A DNA stretch of 64,000 nt, taken from contig JAPPED010000001.1 in NCBI GenBank assembly GCA_028824295.1, positions 151,209 to 215,208 on the forward strand, in the 5' to 3' direction. How positions within the stretch are numbered: position 1 is the stretch's first letter; each line of letters starts with the position of its first letter. The notes under the pieces were generated by a model. It ran no database searches. It saw only the letters and a program-made list of their open reading frames with translations, and was not told the origin of the DNA. Positions 1 to 12,192 of this stretch are shown here, piece by piece. The translations under genes and the position numbers were made by a program. This stretch comes from Rhodospirillales bacterium (lineage in GTDB: Bacteria; Pseudomonadota; Alphaproteobacteria; TMED109).

Positions 1-830
1 GTTGTCCAGTACGCCGCCAGACCGTCGGCTTCCAGCGTGAGGTCTTCTCCCTTCAGCCGGTACCAACCGTCATCCAGCAGTTCACCGGCCGCCGCATCCA
101 ATGCAATTCCGACCTGCGCACCGGGCTGATAGCCCGCTCGCTCGATGGCCCGCAGCAGAAATTCGATCGCGTCTTCGGTGCTGTCGAGCGACGGCGCAAA
201 CCCTCCCTCGTCCCCCAGACCGATTCCGTGCCCCGCCTCAGCTAGCAGGTCCGCCAGTACATGGAAGATCTCGGCCCCCCAGCGCAGTGCCTCGGCGAAC
301 GTCGCCGCTCCGGACGGAACGATCATGAACTCCTGCACGTCCAGCCGGTTGCGCGCGTGGGCGCCGCCGTTGAGCAGATTCATGAACGGAGCCGGCAGGA
401 TCCGGGCGGTGAGCCCGCCGAGGTGCCGGTAGAGCGGGATGCCTTGGCATCGAGCGGCCGCCCGGGCTGTCGCCAGGCTCACACCCAGCAGCGCGTTCGC
501 GCCCAGACGGGACTTGTCCGGCGTGCCATCGAGCCCGTTCAGCGCGTCGTCGACGACGCGCTGGTCCATCGCGTCCAGGCCGATAACCGTGTCCTGAATC
601 TCGCCTTCGACGGCCTGTACGGCCTGGAGGACGCCGCGGCCGCAATACCGCTCCTGATCGCCGTCGCGCCGTTCATGCGCCTCGTGCGCCCCGGTGGACG
701 CCCCCGCAGGTACGGCAGCCGTCGCCCGCGTCCCCGCCCCAAGCGTGACTTCCACCGCGATCGTGGGGTAACCGCGGCTGTCCAGTATCTCGCGGGCCCG
801 TAGCGAGCGCAGCGCCGTAGCCGCCATCAT
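1..830 (-). CDS. eno: Enolase, 5' part (cut by window edge)
   Basis: Phosphopyruvate hydratase, converting 2-phosphoglycerate to phosphoenolpyruvate in glycolysis. About 276 residues are visible; the C-terminal third lies beyond the window. The N-terminus reads [20 protein letters not shown] and is followed by the mobile catalytic loop [13 protein letters not shown]. The segment [13 protein letters not shown] carries the active-site His and Glu, and [10 protein letters not shown] carries the catalytic acid Glu. ATGATG offers two starts (830 or 827); the ATG at 830 overlaps the kdsA stop by four bases. It is the last visible gene of the leftward tpiA-secG-pyrG-kdsA-eno unit, the usual alphaproteobacterial order. 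Confidence 0.97.
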   Translation of the reverse strand, partial: MMAATALRSLRAREILDSRGYPTIAVEVTLGAGTRATAAVPAGASTGAHEAHERRDGDQERYCGRGVLQAVQAVEGEIQDTVIGLDAMDQRVVDDALNGLDGTPDKSRLGANALLGVSLATARAAARCQGIPLYRHLGGLTARILPAPFMNLLNGGAHARNRLDVQEFMIVPSGAATFAEALRWGAEIFHVLADLLAEAGHGIGLGDEGGFAPSLDSTEDAIEFLLRAIERAGYQPGAQVGIALDAAAGELLDDGWYRLKGEDLTLEADGLAAYWT

Positions 831-1656
831 TCGCACTCCTTCGCCAGACGATCGAATGCGACCAGTGTGCCGAGCAGTAACGGCAAATCCGACAACGGCA
901 GCATGTTGGGACCGTCGCTGGGCGCGCGGTCGGGGTCAGGATGCGTCTCCATGAACACGGCCGCAACTCCTATGGCACAGGCGGCCCGCGCCAGAACAGG
1001 AACAAACTCACGGCGTCCGCCGGAGCGCGTCCCCTCGCCGCCAGGTTCCTGAACTGAATGCGTGGCATCGAACACGACGGGGCAGCCAGTCTGACGCAGC
1101 ACGGGCAGCGCGCGCATGTCGTTCACCAGGCGGTTGTATCCAAATGATGTGCCGCGTTCGCAAACCAGCACCTGGCCGTTGCCTGCCTGACGCAGCTTGT
1201 CGACCACGTTCTGCATGTCCCACGGCGCCAGGAACTGCCCTTTCTTGACCATGACCGGTCTGCCCGTCACGGCGGCCGCTTGCAGCAGGTCCGTCTGACG
1301 GCACAGGAATGCCGGGATCTGCAGCAGGTCGACGTGCTCGGCCACCGGCGCGCACTGCCCGCGCTCATGAACGTCGGTGACCACGGCCACCCGGAGTCGC
1401 TCGCGAAGTTCCGCAAACACGTCAAGGGCTGACGCCATCCCCAGTCCGCGCGGACTGGTGCCGCTGGTCCGATTCGCCTTGTCGAACGAGGTCTTGTAGA
1501 CGAAACCCAGCCCTGCCTTGCGGGTCATCTCCTGCAGGGCAGCGCAGGTCTCGAGCGCGTGGTCCCGGCTTTCCATCGCGCATGGTCCGGCGATCAACGT
1601 CAGCGGCTGCCGGTTCCCGATTGCCACGTCGCCGACCATGACCGGTCCGGACGACA

Positions 1657-1657
<1 letters not shown>
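827..1657 (-). CDS. kdsA: 3-deoxy-D-manno-octulosonate-8-phosphate (KDO8P) synthase
   Basis: Condenses phosphoenolpyruvate with arabinose 5-phosphate to KDO8P for the LPS inner core. The product is 276 aa. Visible motifs are [69 protein letters not shown] and [16 protein letters not shown]. The open frame runs upstream to 1768, but the family N-terminus fits the ATG at 1657, which shares its A with the pyrG stop (TGATG). Cys26 stands where E. coli KdsA has Asn26, which places the enzyme in the metal-dependent class. The other expected metal ligands (His of DATHS, Glu of METHP, Asp of APSDG) are present. Confidence 0.97.
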
Positions 1658-3366
<1,709 letters not shown>

Positions 3367-3714
3367 TCAGTCTCCCGTCGGTGGTGCCGGTTCGGAGTCC
3401 GCTTCGTCAGTCACGGGCTCCAGGATCCCGGTGGGCAGCGCCTCGTCAGTCACCGGCACCAGCGGAAGCAGGTCGTCGTCGGGCATGCTTGCCAGCACCG
3501 CCAGGAGCAGGCTGATCCCCATGAATGCAACGGCCAGCACAGCGGTCGTCCGTGTGAGCAGGTTCGCCGAGCCGCGGCTGCTCATAACCCCGCCGAACGG
3601 GTCGGAGCCACCCCCGATGCCGCCCAATGCCCCGCCATCACTTCGTTGCAGCAGGATGGTGCCGACCAGAGCCGCGGCAACGCATACGTGAATGACGAGC
3701 AGGAAAGCAGTCAT
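3367..3714 (-). CDS. secG: Preprotein translocase subunit SecG
   Basis: Small inner-membrane subunit of the SecYEG channel, 115 aa. The first helix (about residues 3-22, FLLVIHVCVAAALVG) is followed by the conserved LLQRSDGGALGGIGGGS loop, a DPFGGVMSSRGSANLLTRTT stretch and a second helix (about 55-75). The last 40 residues are Pro-, Glu- and Asp-rich with a repeated PVTDEA motif, a common low-complexity tail. The frame extends upstream to 3750, but the ATG at 3714 overlaps the tpiA stop (ATGA) and starts exactly at the first helix. Confidence 0.95.
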   Translation of the reverse strand: MTAFLLVIHVCVAAALVGTILLQRSDGGALGGIGGGSDPFGGVMSSRGSANLLTRTTAVLAVAFMGISLLLAVLASMPDDDLLPLVPVTDEALPTGILEPVTDEADSEPAPPTGD

Positions 3715-4490
3715 GGCAGGACGGTCCGGGCCGGGGAGACAGCCTCGCATATGCCCCAGAATTCCCCGGGTTGCAAGGATGCGCCGCCGACGAGCAACCC
3801 GTCGACACCGATTCCCCCCCCGATCCGGCCGGCATTGGCGGCCTGCACTGAGCCGCCGTACAGGATTCGCCAGGGTCCCGGACCGTAGGTTTGCTCAAGC
3901 GCTCCGCGAATTGTCGCGTGCATGGCCTCGATCTCGGCCCGACCGGGAACGTTGCCCGTACCTATCGACCATACCGGCTCGTAGGCCACCACTGCGGCCG
4001 CGCAATCGAGTTCAGGTGGCAGCGATGCAAGGACTTGAGCGGTGACCTGCGCTTCCGCCTGTCCGTTCGTCCGGGCGGCAGCGCTCTCACCGACGCACAC
4101 GATCGGTGTCAGGCCCGCGGCCTTCGCCGCGATGACCTTCGCCCGCACATCCTTGTTGCTCTCGTGATGATGGGCTCGCCGTTCCGAATGCCCCAGCAGC
4201 ACGAACGTGCAGCCGGCGTCGCGAAGCATCCCTGCCGCCACCTCGCCGGTACGGGGACCCGGCGGTGCACTCGAGCAGTCCTGTGCGCCCAGCTGAAACG
4301 GTGTCTGCCTGATCTGCCGGCCCACTAGATCGAGCAGCGTGTGGGGCGGGCACAGCACGATCTCCGCGCCGGGTGCGTCCTGCCGGCCGCGGCCGGTCAG
4401 CCGCTTCAGGCCGTCCACCAGCGCGGTCGCTTCGGCACGGGTGCCGTGCATCTTCCAGTTGCCGACCACCAGACAGGATGATGCGGACAA
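3711..4490 (-). CDS. tpiA: Triose-phosphate isomerase
   Basis: Interconverts dihydroxyacetone phosphate and glyceraldehyde 3-phosphate. The 259-aa barrel shows the catalytic Lys in VVGNWKMHG, the His in LLGHSERR, the Glu in AYEPVWSIGTG and the phosphate loop in ILYGGSVQ. The start is a TTG at 4490 with a purine-rich AAGAGAG upstream; no in-frame ATG lies nearby. It is the first gene of the leftward unit and divergent from ppiD, with about 100 bases between them. With eno in the same unit it gives a glycolytic pair flanking secG, pyrG and kdsA. Confidence 0.96.
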   Translation of the reverse strand: MSASSCLVVGNWKMHGTRAEATALVDGLKRLTGRGRQDAPGAEIVLCPPHTLLDLVGRQIRQTPFQLGAQDCSSAPPGPRTGEVAAGMLRDAGCTFVLLGHSERRAHHHESNKDVRAKVIAAKAAGLTPIVCVGESAAARTNGQAEAQVTAQVLASLPPELDCAAAVVAYEPVWSIGTGNVPGRAEIEAMHATIRGALEQTYGPGPWRILYGGSVQAANAGRIGGGIGVDGLLVGGASLQPGEFWGICEAVSPARTVLP

Positions 4491-4590
4491 TGCGAAGCTC
4501 TCTTGGAAAACTGACAGCGGCGCGGGTGGCCGGAGCGCTACGCTCCACTATAGTCTCGCCGTCACTGCATTTCCGTCGAGAGAATCCATC
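4491..4590. promoter_or_regulatory. Divergent tpiA/ppiD promoter region with two palindromes
   Basis: The 100 bases between the TTG of tpiA and the ATG of ppiD contain an inverted repeat at 4532-4546 (GGAGCG, loop CTA, CGCTCC). It abuts the 8-base palindrome ACTATAGT at 4547-4554. That palindrome reads as a TATAGT -10 box on both strands, so it could serve both genes. No good -35 hexamer is visible at 17 bases on either side. The GGAGCG repeat next to the -10 is positioned like an operator. Confidence 0.4.
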
Positions 4591-6486
4591 ATGCTGCAGG
4601 CGCTGCGCCGCCATGCCGGGTCCTGGGTCGCGAAGGGGTTCCTGCTGTTACTAGCGGCGAGCTTCGGGCTGTGGGGAGTCGGCGACATCTTCAGTGGCTA
4701 CCAGGATCCTGTCGTCGCCGAAGTTGGCGACCGGGACATTCATGCGTCGGCGTTCTTCAATCGCTACAACCAGCGGCTGTCGGAACTCCGACGATCCTTG
4801 GGCGGCAATGTCGACGAGAATCTGATCCGACAGCTCGGGCTGCCGGAGCAAGTCCTGAACGACATGGCAAGGCGCCTGCTGATCCAGGTGGAGGTGTCGG
4901 AACGCGGGCTGGCTGCCGGCCAGAACGATCTCGGCAGCTGGCTGCAAGATCAGGATATGTTTCGAAACAGCCTCGGCCAATTCGATCGCAACCTGTTCAA
5001 CTATGCCGCGCGCTCCCAGGGCCTTCAGCAGGAAGAGTTTCTCGCTTTGCTCGGAGAAATGCGGACCAGCGAGTTGCTGCTCGATGCCGTGTCGTTCGGC
5101 GCCCATCCGCCGGACCGCTGGCTGAAGACCTTCCACGCGCTGGACAGGGAGAAGCGCAGCGCCCGGGCGGCAGTCTTCCTGGCCGCCGACTCCGATTTGC
5201 CGAAACCCGCCACGGACGAGGCGGTCCGGGCCCGCCACGAGGAGCAGACCGATCGCTATCAGACGCCGCGCCGGCGTGACCTGACGTTCGCGGTGTTGGA
5301 TCCGGAGACCCTGACGAGCGCTGTCCGGATCACGGAGGAAGATCTGCTGGAAGCCTTCGACCAGCGCCGCGACGAGTACTTCGAAACCGAGCGGCGCCAT
5401 GTCCGGCAGTACCTGGCGGATGCCAGGGAAGAAGCGGAACGGGTCCTGGCACGGGCCCGGGAGGGCATCGGTCTGGCCGCCGCGGTCGAGGAGACGCTGG
5501 ACGGCCAGGTCATCGACCTCGGTCCGGTGACGCGTGACGAGCTCGATGCCGACTATGCGGAGGCCGTTTTTTCGGCCGGCGCCAACACCCTGCACGGCCC
5601 CTCGGAGACAGCCTTCGGCTGGCGGGTCTTCGAGGTGGCCGATATCCAGGAAGCCAGAACGCCGTCGCTGGATGACATCCGCGACACCCTTACCGATACC
5701 CTGCAGCTCGAACGGGCATTCGACTTGCTGCATGAGCGTGCAGAAGTGTTCTACGACGAGCGTGCCGGCAACGCATCGCTCGAGGAGGCGGCCAGGGCGA
5801 GCGGCGCGTCGGTGCTGTCCGTCGTCGATATTGACGCTCAGAGCCGTGACAGCACAGGCTCCGCGCATCCGGACGCTCCCGGCCGGGCACTCGTGACGCT
5901 GGGCTTCAACGTCAATGCTGACGGGACCTCGGATCTGGAAGAACTCGATGACGGTCGCATGGTTGCAGTGCGGGTCGACCGGGACGTGCCGGCCCGCGCC
6001 ATGACGCTGGACGAGGCCCGCGAAGACATCCTGGAGGACCTTGCGGAGGAAGCCCGCATGGCCGACGCGCACCGACGAGCCGAAGCGTACGCCGCGGCAG
6101 CATCCGGCACCGCTAGCCTATCCACGCTGGCTACCGTACATGGCGGCGTGCTGCATACGTCCGAGTCGTTTACCCGCAGCGGGGAAGGTGCGGCGGCCGA
6201 TTTCCCGGACATCGCCCGGCAGATCGCATTCGAACTCACGATAGGGGGCACCAGCAGCGCCGAAGAATTTGGGGGCGGCTATGCCGTGGTCACGCTCGAC
6301 CAGATCGTCGACGCCCCGGAGCCGACCAGTGAAGATCTGGACACCAGCCGCGCCACGCTTGGGGCAGCACTCGGGAACGACGTCGTGTTGTCATTTATCG
6401 CGTCGCTCTGGAGCGCCCATCAGGTGAGCATCAACCAAACGGCGCTGGATCGGGTTCTCACCGATAACACCGGCTCGTCGTTCTAA
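4591..6486 (+). CDS. ppiD: PpiD-like membrane-anchored peptidyl-prolyl isomerase / periplasmic chaperone
   Basis: The protein is 631 aa, close to E. coli PpiD (623). It begins with a single transmembrane anchor (about residues 14-34, WVAKGFLLLLAASFGLWGVG) and GDIFSGYQDPVVAEVGDRDI, then a SurA-type N-terminal chaperone domain (to about residue 170). A central parvulin-like region follows, then a C-terminal region with the family's DQIVDAPEPTSEDL. It probably helps outer-membrane proteins fold as they leave the Sec channel. The frame is open upstream, but the ATG at 4591 is the only start that places the anchor at the N-terminus. It stands 14 bases before trpE and probably shares its transcript. 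Confidence 0.9.
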   Translation: MLQALRRHAGSWVAKGFLLLLAASFGLWGVGDIFSGYQDPVVAEVGDRDIHASAFFNRYNQRLSELRRSLGGNVDENLIRQLGLPEQVLNDMARRLLIQVEVSERGLAAGQNDLGSWLQDQDMFRNSLGQFDRNLFNYAARSQGLQQEEFLALLGEMRTSELLLDAVSFGAHPPDRWLKTFHALDREKRSARAAVFLAADSDLPKPATDEAVRARHEEQTDRYQTPRRRDLTFAVLDPETLTSAVRITEEDLLEAFDQRRDEYFETERRHVRQYLADAREEAERVLARAREGIGLAAAVEETLDGQVIDLGPVTRDELDADYAEAVFSAGANTLHGPSETAFGWRVFEVADIQEARTPSLDDIRDTLTDTLQLERAFDLLHERAEVFYDERAGNASLEEAARASGASVLSVVDIDAQSRDSTGSAHPDAPGRALVTLGFNVNADGTSDLEELDDGRMVAVRVDRDVPARAMTLDEAREDILEDLAEEARMADAHRRAEAYAAAASGTASLSTLATVHGGVLHTSESFTRSGEGAAADFPDIARQIAFELTIGGTSSAEEFGGGYAVVTLDQIVDAPEPTSEDLDTSRATLGAALGNDVVLSFIASLWSAHQVSINQTALDRVLTDNTGSSF

Positions 6487-6500
6487 GCGAGGCATAAGGC

Positions 6501-8009
6501 ATGCCGGTTCAGCCCGCGCGCGGCGCGTTCCGGCAAACGTACGACGCGGGGACGCCGCAGATCGTCTGGCGGACACTGATCGCGGATCTGGAAACCCCCG
6601 TGTCGGCAATGCTGAAGCTGGCACGCCAACGCCCCAACAGTTTCCTGCTCGAGTCGGTCGAGGGTGGCGACACGCGCGGCCGGTACTCAATCATCGGATT
6701 TGCCCCCGACGTGATTTGGCGGTGCAGCGGGAATCGGGCCGAAATCAACCGACAGGCGCACCTGGATCCGGACGCCTTCGAGCTCGAGCCGCAGGAAGCG
6801 CTTGGTTCGCTCCGCAAGCTGCTAGCCGAGTCGCGCATCGACCTCCCGGAAGACCTGCCTCCCATGGCTGCCGGGCTCGTCGGCTTCATGGGATTTGACA
6901 CGGTGCGTCTCATCGAACGCCTGCCGACTGACCGCCCCGCTGCCCTCGGGCTGCCAGACAGCCTTCTGATCCGGCCTACCGTCATGGCCATCTTCGACGC
7001 GGTGTCCGACACGGTCACGGTAGCGACACCCGTCTATCCGGACGACGTCGTGACAGCGGGCGCCGCGTTTACTGGAGCCGAACGACGGCTGGAAGACGCT
7101 GTTGCGGCACTGGGCACGCCGCTCGAACCCGAACCCGAGCCGGCCACAGACCAGCTCTCGCCTCCCTCCCCCGTCTCGAACATGACGCCAGACCATTACC
7201 GGGCCATGGTGACGCGGGCACGCGAGTACATTCTGGATGGCGACGTTTTTCAGGTGGTCCTCGCGCAGCGGTTCGCCGCTTCGTTCCGGCTGCCACCGTT
7301 TGCGCTCTACCGCGCGCTGCGCCGGCTCAATCCTTCCCCGTTTCTGTTCTACCTGAACCTGGATGGCGTCGCGGTCGTCGGATCCAGTCCGGAAATCCTG
7401 GTGCGCGCACGTGACGGGACGGTCACGGTCAGGCCCATCGCCGGGACCCGTCCCCGAGGGGCCGACCGGACACGCGACCTGGCCTATGAACGCGAGCTCC
7501 TCGCTGATCCCAAGGAGTGTGCCGAGCACCTCATGCTGCTGGACCTCGGCCGCAATGACGTGGGCCGGGTCAGCGTGCCCGGCACCGTCCGCGTGACCGA
7601 GCAAATGATCGTCGAACGGTACAGCCACGTGATGCACATCGTTTCCAACGTCGAAGGTGATCTCGACCCCAGACACGACGGCATCGACGCCCTGATGGCG
7701 GGATTTCCGGCCGGCACGGTCAGCGGTGCACCCAAGGTGCGTGCGCTGGAAATCATCGACGAACTGGAATCGGAACGCCGCGGCATCTATGCCGGTTGCG
7801 TCGGCTACTTCTCCGTCAACGGGTCCATGGATTCATGTATTGCGCTCCGTACCGCAGTGGTGAAGGACGGCACGATGTACGTTCAGGCCGGGGCAGGGAT
7901 CGTGGCGGACAGCGATCCCGAGGCTGAGTACATGGAGACGGTCAACAAGGCACGCGCGCTGTTTCAAGCCGCCGAAGAGGCCGTGCGGTTTGCCGGCGGC
8001 CAGGGCTAG
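6501..8009 (+). CDS. trpE: Anthranilate synthase component I
   Basis: Chorismate-binding subunit that makes anthranilate with ammonia supplied by TrpG; first step of tryptophan synthesis. The product is 502 aa. The N-terminal FLLESVEGG holds the LLES tryptophan-binding motif, so feedback inhibition is likely. The catalytic half shows [38 protein letters not shown] and [18 protein letters not shown]. The gap after ppiD is only 14 bases, so there is no room for a trp leader peptide or attenuator. Expression must come from the ppiD promoter or an internal one. Confidence 0.97.
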   Translation: MPVQPARGAFRQTYDAGTPQIVWRTLIADLETPVSAMLKLARQRPNSFLLESVEGGDTRGRYSIIGFAPDVIWRCSGNRAEINRQAHLDPDAFELEPQEALGSLRKLLAESRIDLPEDLPPMAAGLVGFMGFDTVRLIERLPTDRPAALGLPDSLLIRPTVMAIFDAVSDTVTVATPVYPDDVVTAGAAFTGAERRLEDAVAALGTPLEPEPEPATDQLSPPSPVSNMTPDHYRAMVTRAREYILDGDVFQVVLAQRFAASFRLPPFALYRALRRLNPSPFLFYLNLDGVAVVGSSPEILVRARDGTVTVRPIAGTRPRGADRTRDLAYERELLADPKECAEHLMLLDLGRNDVGRVSVPGTVRVTEQMIVERYSHVMHIVSNVEGDLDPRHDGIDALMAGFPAGTVSGAPKVRALEIIDELESERRGIYAGCVGYFSVNGSMDSCIALRTAVVKDGTMYVQAGAGIVADSDPEAEYMETVNKARALFQAAEEAVRFAGGQG

Positions 8010-8037
8010 GCCCGCCGACCGGCACCGGAAGTCACCA

Positions 8038-8622
8038 ATGTATGTCCTGATCGACAACTACGACAGCTTCACCTGGAACCTCTGGCACTATCTGGAGGAG
8101 TTGGGAGCGTCGGTCGAGGTCTATCGGAACGACACCTTGACGGTCAACGACGTACTCGCTCGCAAACCGGCCGGAATCGTGCTTTCACCTGGGCCGTGTA
8201 CCCCCAACCAAGCGGGTATCTGTCTCGAGCTGGTGCGCGCGGCCGCCGGACAGACGCCGGTCCTCGGAGTCTGTCTGGGCCACCAGTCGATCGGACAGGC
8301 TTTTGGCGGTCGGGTGGTTCGTGCCCGAACGGTGATGCACGGCAAGACCAGTCCGATCCAGCACGACGGCAGTGCGATCTTTCACGGTCTCCCCTCCCCG
8401 TTCACGGCCGCGCGGTACCATTCGCTGATTCTGGAACGGAGCTCCATGCCCGATTGTCTGCAGATCACGGCAGAAACCGGCGATGGCGTCATCATGGGGA
8501 TCCAGCATGTCCGGCACGCACTGTTCGGCGTCCAGTTTCATCCGGAGAGCATCGCGTCGGAGCAGGGTCACGCATTGCTGAGGAATTTTCTCGATGCGAC
8601 ACGGACGGAGCGTTCGGTGTGA
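8038..8622 (+). CDS. trpG: Anthranilate synthase component II (glutamine amidotransferase)
   Basis: Supplies ammonia to TrpE by hydrolysing glutamine. The 194-aa class I amidotransferase starts [20 protein letters not shown] and has the oxyanion loop [11 protein letters not shown]. The nucleophile is Cys79 in [15 protein letters not shown], and the His/Glu pair lies in [15 protein letters not shown] is the usual TrpE-contact segment. The frame is open upstream to 7990, but the ATG at 8038 matches the family N-terminus. It follows trpE by 28 bases and overlaps the trpD start. Confidence 0.97.
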   Translation: MYVLIDNYDSFTWNLWHYLEELGASVEVYRNDTLTVNDVLARKPAGIVLSPGPCTPNQAGICLELVRAAAGQTPVLGVCLGHQSIGQAFGGRVVRARTVMHGKTSPIQHDGSAIFHGLPSPFTAARYHSLILERSSMPDCLQITAETGDGVIMGIQHVRHALFGVQFHPESIASEQGHALLRNFLDATRTERSV

Positions 8623-9647
8623 GTGAGGGCCCCCCGTTTCACGACATCCTTGCGGCGGTCGCGGACGGCCAGACGCTTACCCGAAACCAGGCGCAACACG
8701 CGTTCTCGCTCCTGATGGAGGGGCAGACCAGCCAGGCGCAGACCGCCGCGTTCCTGATGGCCCTGCGCGTTCGAACGGAGCAGGTCGAGGAGATCGCGGG
8801 TGCCGCGCAGGCCATGCGCGCGAAGGCCACGCGCGTCCGCGCCCCGGCAGGAGCGATCGATACCTGCGGTACAGGTGGTGACGGGCTGGGTACCGTGAAC
8901 GTCTCGACGGCAACCGCCCTGGTAGTCGCAGGGTGCGGTGTGCCGGTCGCGAAGCACGGCAACAGGGCCGTCTCCTCCAAGTCCGGGTCCTCGGATGTGC
9001 TGGATGCGCTGGGGGTCAATGTCGCCGCTCCCGTCGACGCCGTGGAGCAAGCCATGCGAGTGGCCGGCGTCGGATTCCTCCTGGCCACGGTCTACCATCC
9101 GGCCATGCGGCATGTCGGACCAGTTCGGGCCGACCTCGGTCTGCGCACCGTCTTCAACCTGCTCGGGCCGCTCGCCAATCCCGCGGGTGTGCGCCGGCAG
9201 GTCATCGGTGTGTTTGCCGACCGATGGCTGGAGCCGCTCGCCAGGGTGCTCCATGAGCTGGAGTCGGAGCATGCATGGATCGTCCACGGCGCCGATGGCA
9301 TGGATGAACTGACCACCACCGGCGCAACCCATGTGGCCGAGCTAAAGGGGGGACAGGTTCGCACGTTCACGGTGGCCCCCGAGGATGCCGGCCTTTCGCG
9401 AGCAGCTCCTGCCGAGCTGGTCGGCGGGGACGCCGCCGCCAACGCCGCGTCCATTCGGGACTTGCTCGACGGGAGGCGGAGCCCGTATCGCGACATCGTC
9501 GTACTCAACGCCGCCGCTGCCCTGATCGTGGCGCAGCGGGCCGACAGCCTGGAAGCAGGCGCAGCACAGGCCACCCATTCGATCGATTCCGGCGCCGCCG
9601 GCACGGCACTGGATCGGCTGGTCGCGTGTACGCAGGCACAGCAATGA
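8619..9647 (+). CDS. trpD: Anthranilate phosphoribosyltransferase
   Basis: Transfers the phosphoribosyl group of PRPP to anthranilate. The 342-aa product has the PRPP-binding loop DTCGTGGDG, then [26 protein letters not shown] and GPLANPAG, all conserved in the family. The start is GTG at 8619, sharing the four bases GTGA with the trpG stop; the longer upstream frame only reads through trpG. It is followed by trpC with another four-base overlap, so trpG, trpD and trpC are translationally coupled. Confidence 0.97.
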   Translation: MSEGPPFHDILAAVADGQTLTRNQAQHAFSLLMEGQTSQAQTAAFLMALRVRTEQVEEIAGAAQAMRAKATRVRAPAGAIDTCGTGGDGLGTVNVSTATALVVAGCGVPVAKHGNRAVSSKSGSSDVLDALGVNVAAPVDAVEQAMRVAGVGFLLATVYHPAMRHVGPVRADLGLRTVFNLLGPLANPAGVRRQVIGVFADRWLEPLARVLHELESEHAWIVHGADGMDELTTTGATHVAELKGGQVRTFTVAPEDAGLSRAAPAELVGGDAAANAASIRDLLDGRRSPYRDIVVLNAAAALIVAQRADSLEAGAAQATHSIDSGAAGTALDRLVACTQAQQ

Positions 9648-10450
9648 ACGACCGACTCCGCTCGATCCTTGAGGCCAAACGGGACCGCGTGTCGGCACAA
9701 CGTGTGGCGGTGCCGGAAATCGAACTGGAGCGACGGGCAACCGCGCAGGAGCCCCCGCGTGGGTTTGCGTCCGCGCTGCGACAGCCAGTCGCCCGTGGCA
9801 CCTACGGCCTGATTGCAGAAATCAAGCGAGCGAGCCCCTCCAAGGGACGCTTGCGGGACGATTTCGATCCGGCAGTGCTGGCCGGCGCTTTGCATGACGG
9901 GGGGGCAGCCTGTATTTCGGTATTGACGGACGAACCGTTCTTTGAGGGTTCGGACGCGCATCTCATGGCTGCGCGTGCCGCCACTCCCGTCCCGGTGCTC
10001 CGCAAGGATTTCATGCTCGACCCGTATCAGATTCTCGAATCCCGCTCCCTCGGAGCAGACTGCGTGCTGCTGATTCTGGCCGCGCTGGATGACTCGGAGG
10101 CATCGATAATGGCGCGCGACGCAAAGGCGCTCGGGATGGACGTCCTGGTCGAGGTGCACGACGAGCGCGAACTTGATCGTGCCGGTCCGCTCGGAGCGGA
10201 CCTCGTCGGAATCAATAACCGCAACCTGCACACGTTCGAGGTTGATCTGGCGACTACGGAACGCCTGGCGGCCCTGGCGCCAGCTGGGGCTGACCTCGTG
10301 GCGGAGAGCGGTCTCGGCGGGCCGGATGATCTCCACCGTCTGGCCAATTGTGGTGTCCGACGCTTCCTGATCGGTGAAACCCTGATGCGCAGTCCGGACG
10401 TCACGGAAGGCGTCCGCGCCCTTCTGGCCCGCACGGCGGACGCAGCGTGA
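9644..10450 (+). CDS. trpC: Indole-3-glycerol-phosphate synthase
   Basis: Closes the indole ring by decarboxylative cyclisation of CdRP. The 268-aa barrel begins [16 protein letters not shown] and has the signature [14 protein letters not shown] with the catalytic Lys residues, then [31 protein letters not shown]-like [15 protein letters not shown] and [11 protein letters not shown]. The ATG at 9644 overlaps the trpD stop (ATGA). trpF, trpB and trpA are absent from this unit, the common alphaproteobacterial split of the pathway. Confidence 0.97.
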   Translation: MNDRLRSILEAKRDRVSAQRVAVPEIELERRATAQEPPRGFASALRQPVARGTYGLIAEIKRASPSKGRLRDDFDPAVLAGALHDGGAACISVLTDEPFFEGSDAHLMAARAATPVPVLRKDFMLDPYQILESRSLGADCVLLILAALDDSEASIMARDAKALGMDVLVEVHDERELDRAGPLGADLVGINNRNLHTFEVDLATTERLAALAPAGADLVAESGLGGPDDLHRLANCGVRRFLIGETLMRSPDVTEGVRALLARTADAA

Positions 10451-10926
10451 GCGAACGGTTTACCCATCTGGACGAGTCCGGCCGCGCGCGCATGGTGGAC
10501 GTGGGCGAGAAGGCGGTCACCCGCCGGACCGCCACAGCGGCCGCACGCGTCACGATGTCGGCATCCACGCTGCGGATGATCCTGGACGGCGGCCACCAGA
10601 AAGGCGACGTGCTTGGCGTCGCGCGGGTTGCCGGAATCATGGCGGCCAAGCGCACCCACGAACTGATCCCCCTGTGCCACCCGTTGCCGCTCGACTCCGT
10701 TGCCGTGGAACTGAGCTGCCGACCCGAGGAGGAGGCAGTGGAGATCCGGGCGACGTGCGCCACCTCCGCCAAGACTGGCGTGGAGATGGAGGCGCTGTCG
10801 GCGGCGAGCGTAGCCGCCCTCACCGTGTACGACATGTGCAAGTCGGTGGATCGTGCGATGCGAATTGACGCTGTCCGGTTGCTCCACAAGGCCGGCGGCA
10901 AGTCAGGAACGTTCCGCGCATCATGA
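10447..10926 (+). CDS. moaC: Cyclic pyranopterin monophosphate synthase
   Basis: Second enzyme of molybdenum cofactor synthesis, making cPMP from the MoaA product. The 159-aa protein matches the family length and shows [39 protein letters not shown] residues (active-site His and Lys), [12 protein letters not shown] and [13 protein letters not shown]. The start is GTG at 10447, overlapping the trpC stop by four bases. Placement of moaC-moeA behind trpC is conserved in alphaproteobacteria with no obvious metabolic link to tryptophan. Confidence 0.97.
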   Translation: MSERFTHLDESGRARMVDVGEKAVTRRTATAAARVTMSASTLRMILDGGHQKGDVLGVARVAGIMAAKRTHELIPLCHPLPLDSVAVELSCRPEEEAVEIRATCATSAKTGVEMEALSAASVAALTVYDMCKSVDRAMRIDAVRLLHKAGGKSGTFRAS

Positions 10927-12140
10927 TTTCGGTCACGGACGCCCGGCAACGGATTCTTGAAGCCATGCCGCTGGTGGCCACCGAGCGGGTTCCGTTGACA
11001 AATGCGCTGGGCCGGGTGCTCGCCACCGATGTAACGGCACGTACCGACCAGCCGCCGTCGGCGGTTTCCGCGATGGACGGCTACGCCGTACGCTCGGCGG
11101 ACGTGCAGGCGACCCCTTGCGACCTGATCGTCGTCGGCGAGGCCCCTGCCGGCCGTCCGTTTGACGGATCCGTCGAAGCCGGCGAGGCGGTGCGCATCTT
11201 CACCGGCGCCCCGCTTCCCGACGGAACCGACAGCGTCGTCATCCAAGAAAACACCGAACCTGTGCAGAGCAGTGCAGTCCGTGTCCTGAACGGAGTCGCC
11301 TGCGGAAAACACGTCCGTGGTCGGGGCATCGATTTCAGGCAGGGCGATCCACTGGTGACGGCAGGGAGCCTGCTCACAGCCCGCGACGTCGGTCTGTCGG
11401 CAGCCGCCGATTGGCCTTGGTTGAGTGTCCGGCGCCGCCCGCGGGTGGCCCTCCTCGCCACGGGTGACGAAATCGTCCTGCCGGGTGAAGCACGCAGATC
11501 GGGACAGATCGTCTCGTCCAATACGTTTGCGCTGGAATCCATGATACGGGCCGTTGGTGGCGATGCGGTCGATCTGTCGCTTGTTCCCGACGACCCGGCG
11601 GCGCTTCGCGCGGCAATCGACGGGGTGCGTTCATTTGACCTGCTGGTGACGACCGGCGGCGTGTCGGTCGGCGCCTACGACCTGGTCGGCCAGGCCCTCC
11701 AATCGGCAGGCCTGAATCGACATTTCTGGAAGATCGCCATGCGTCCCGGTAAGCCTCTCCTGTTTGGGACGCTTCCAGAGGGTCCACCCGTCCTGGGATT
11801 TCCCGGCAATCCGGTATCCACCTACGTGTGCGGCCTCGTGTTTCTTCTGCCGGCATTGCGGACGATGCTGGGGCTCGACCCGGGCCCGCGCTTAGTGCAG
11901 GCGGAACTAGGCCGCGATCTGCCCGCGAACGACGTGCGGGAAGACTATCTCCGGGCGTCCACCAGACGGGATGACACCGGCTCGATCACGGTCCATCCCT
12001 TCGAGCTTCAGGACAGTTCCGTGCTTTCACTGCTGGCCCGGGCTGACTGCCTGGTCATTCGTCCCCCGCACGCTCCCGCGGCCCCCGCCGGAACGCCCGT
12101 CACTGCGCTTCCTTTCCCGGCTGCTGCCGGCAGCACGTGA
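10923..12140 (+). CDS. moeA: Molybdopterin molybdotransferase MoeA
   Basis: Inserts molybdate into adenylylated molybdopterin. The 405-aa protein has the N-terminal [38 protein letters not shown], the central GDEIVLPGE and [13 protein letters not shown] loops, [10 protein letters not shown], and [12 protein letters not shown] before the C-terminal beta domain. The ATG at 10923 overlaps the moaC stop (ATGA). It is the last gene of the ppiD-trp-moa run; lexA follows from its own promoter about 50 bases later. Confidence 0.96.
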   Translation: MISVTDARQRILEAMPLVATERVPLTNALGRVLATDVTARTDQPPSAVSAMDGYAVRSADVQATPCDLIVVGEAPAGRPFDGSVEAGEAVRIFTGAPLPDGTDSVVIQENTEPVQSSAVRVLNGVACGKHVRGRGIDFRQGDPLVTAGSLLTARDVGLSAAADWPWLSVRRRPRVALLATGDEIVLPGEARRSGQIVSSNTFALESMIRAVGGDAVDLSLVPDDPAALRAAIDGVRSFDLLVTTGGVSVGAYDLVGQALQSAGLNRHFWKIAMRPGKPLLFGTLPEGPPVLGFPGNPVSTYVCGLVFLLPALRTMLGLDPGPRLVQAELGRDLPANDVREDYLRASTRRDDTGSITVHPFELQDSSVLSLLARADCLVIRPPHAPAAPAGTPVTALPFPAAAGST

Positions 12141-12192
12141 TCGCCGCGCATTTGACCCGGGTGATCGCGGGAGAGGACGCAAAGTGCTCACA

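Noticed and set aside
4651..6072. 473-codon minus-strand frame
   Set aside because: Antisense shadow of ppiD with no recognisable domain.
8196..8618. Upstream extension of trpD
   Set aside because: It only reads through trpG in another frame; the GTG at 8619 matches the family start and the overlap pattern.
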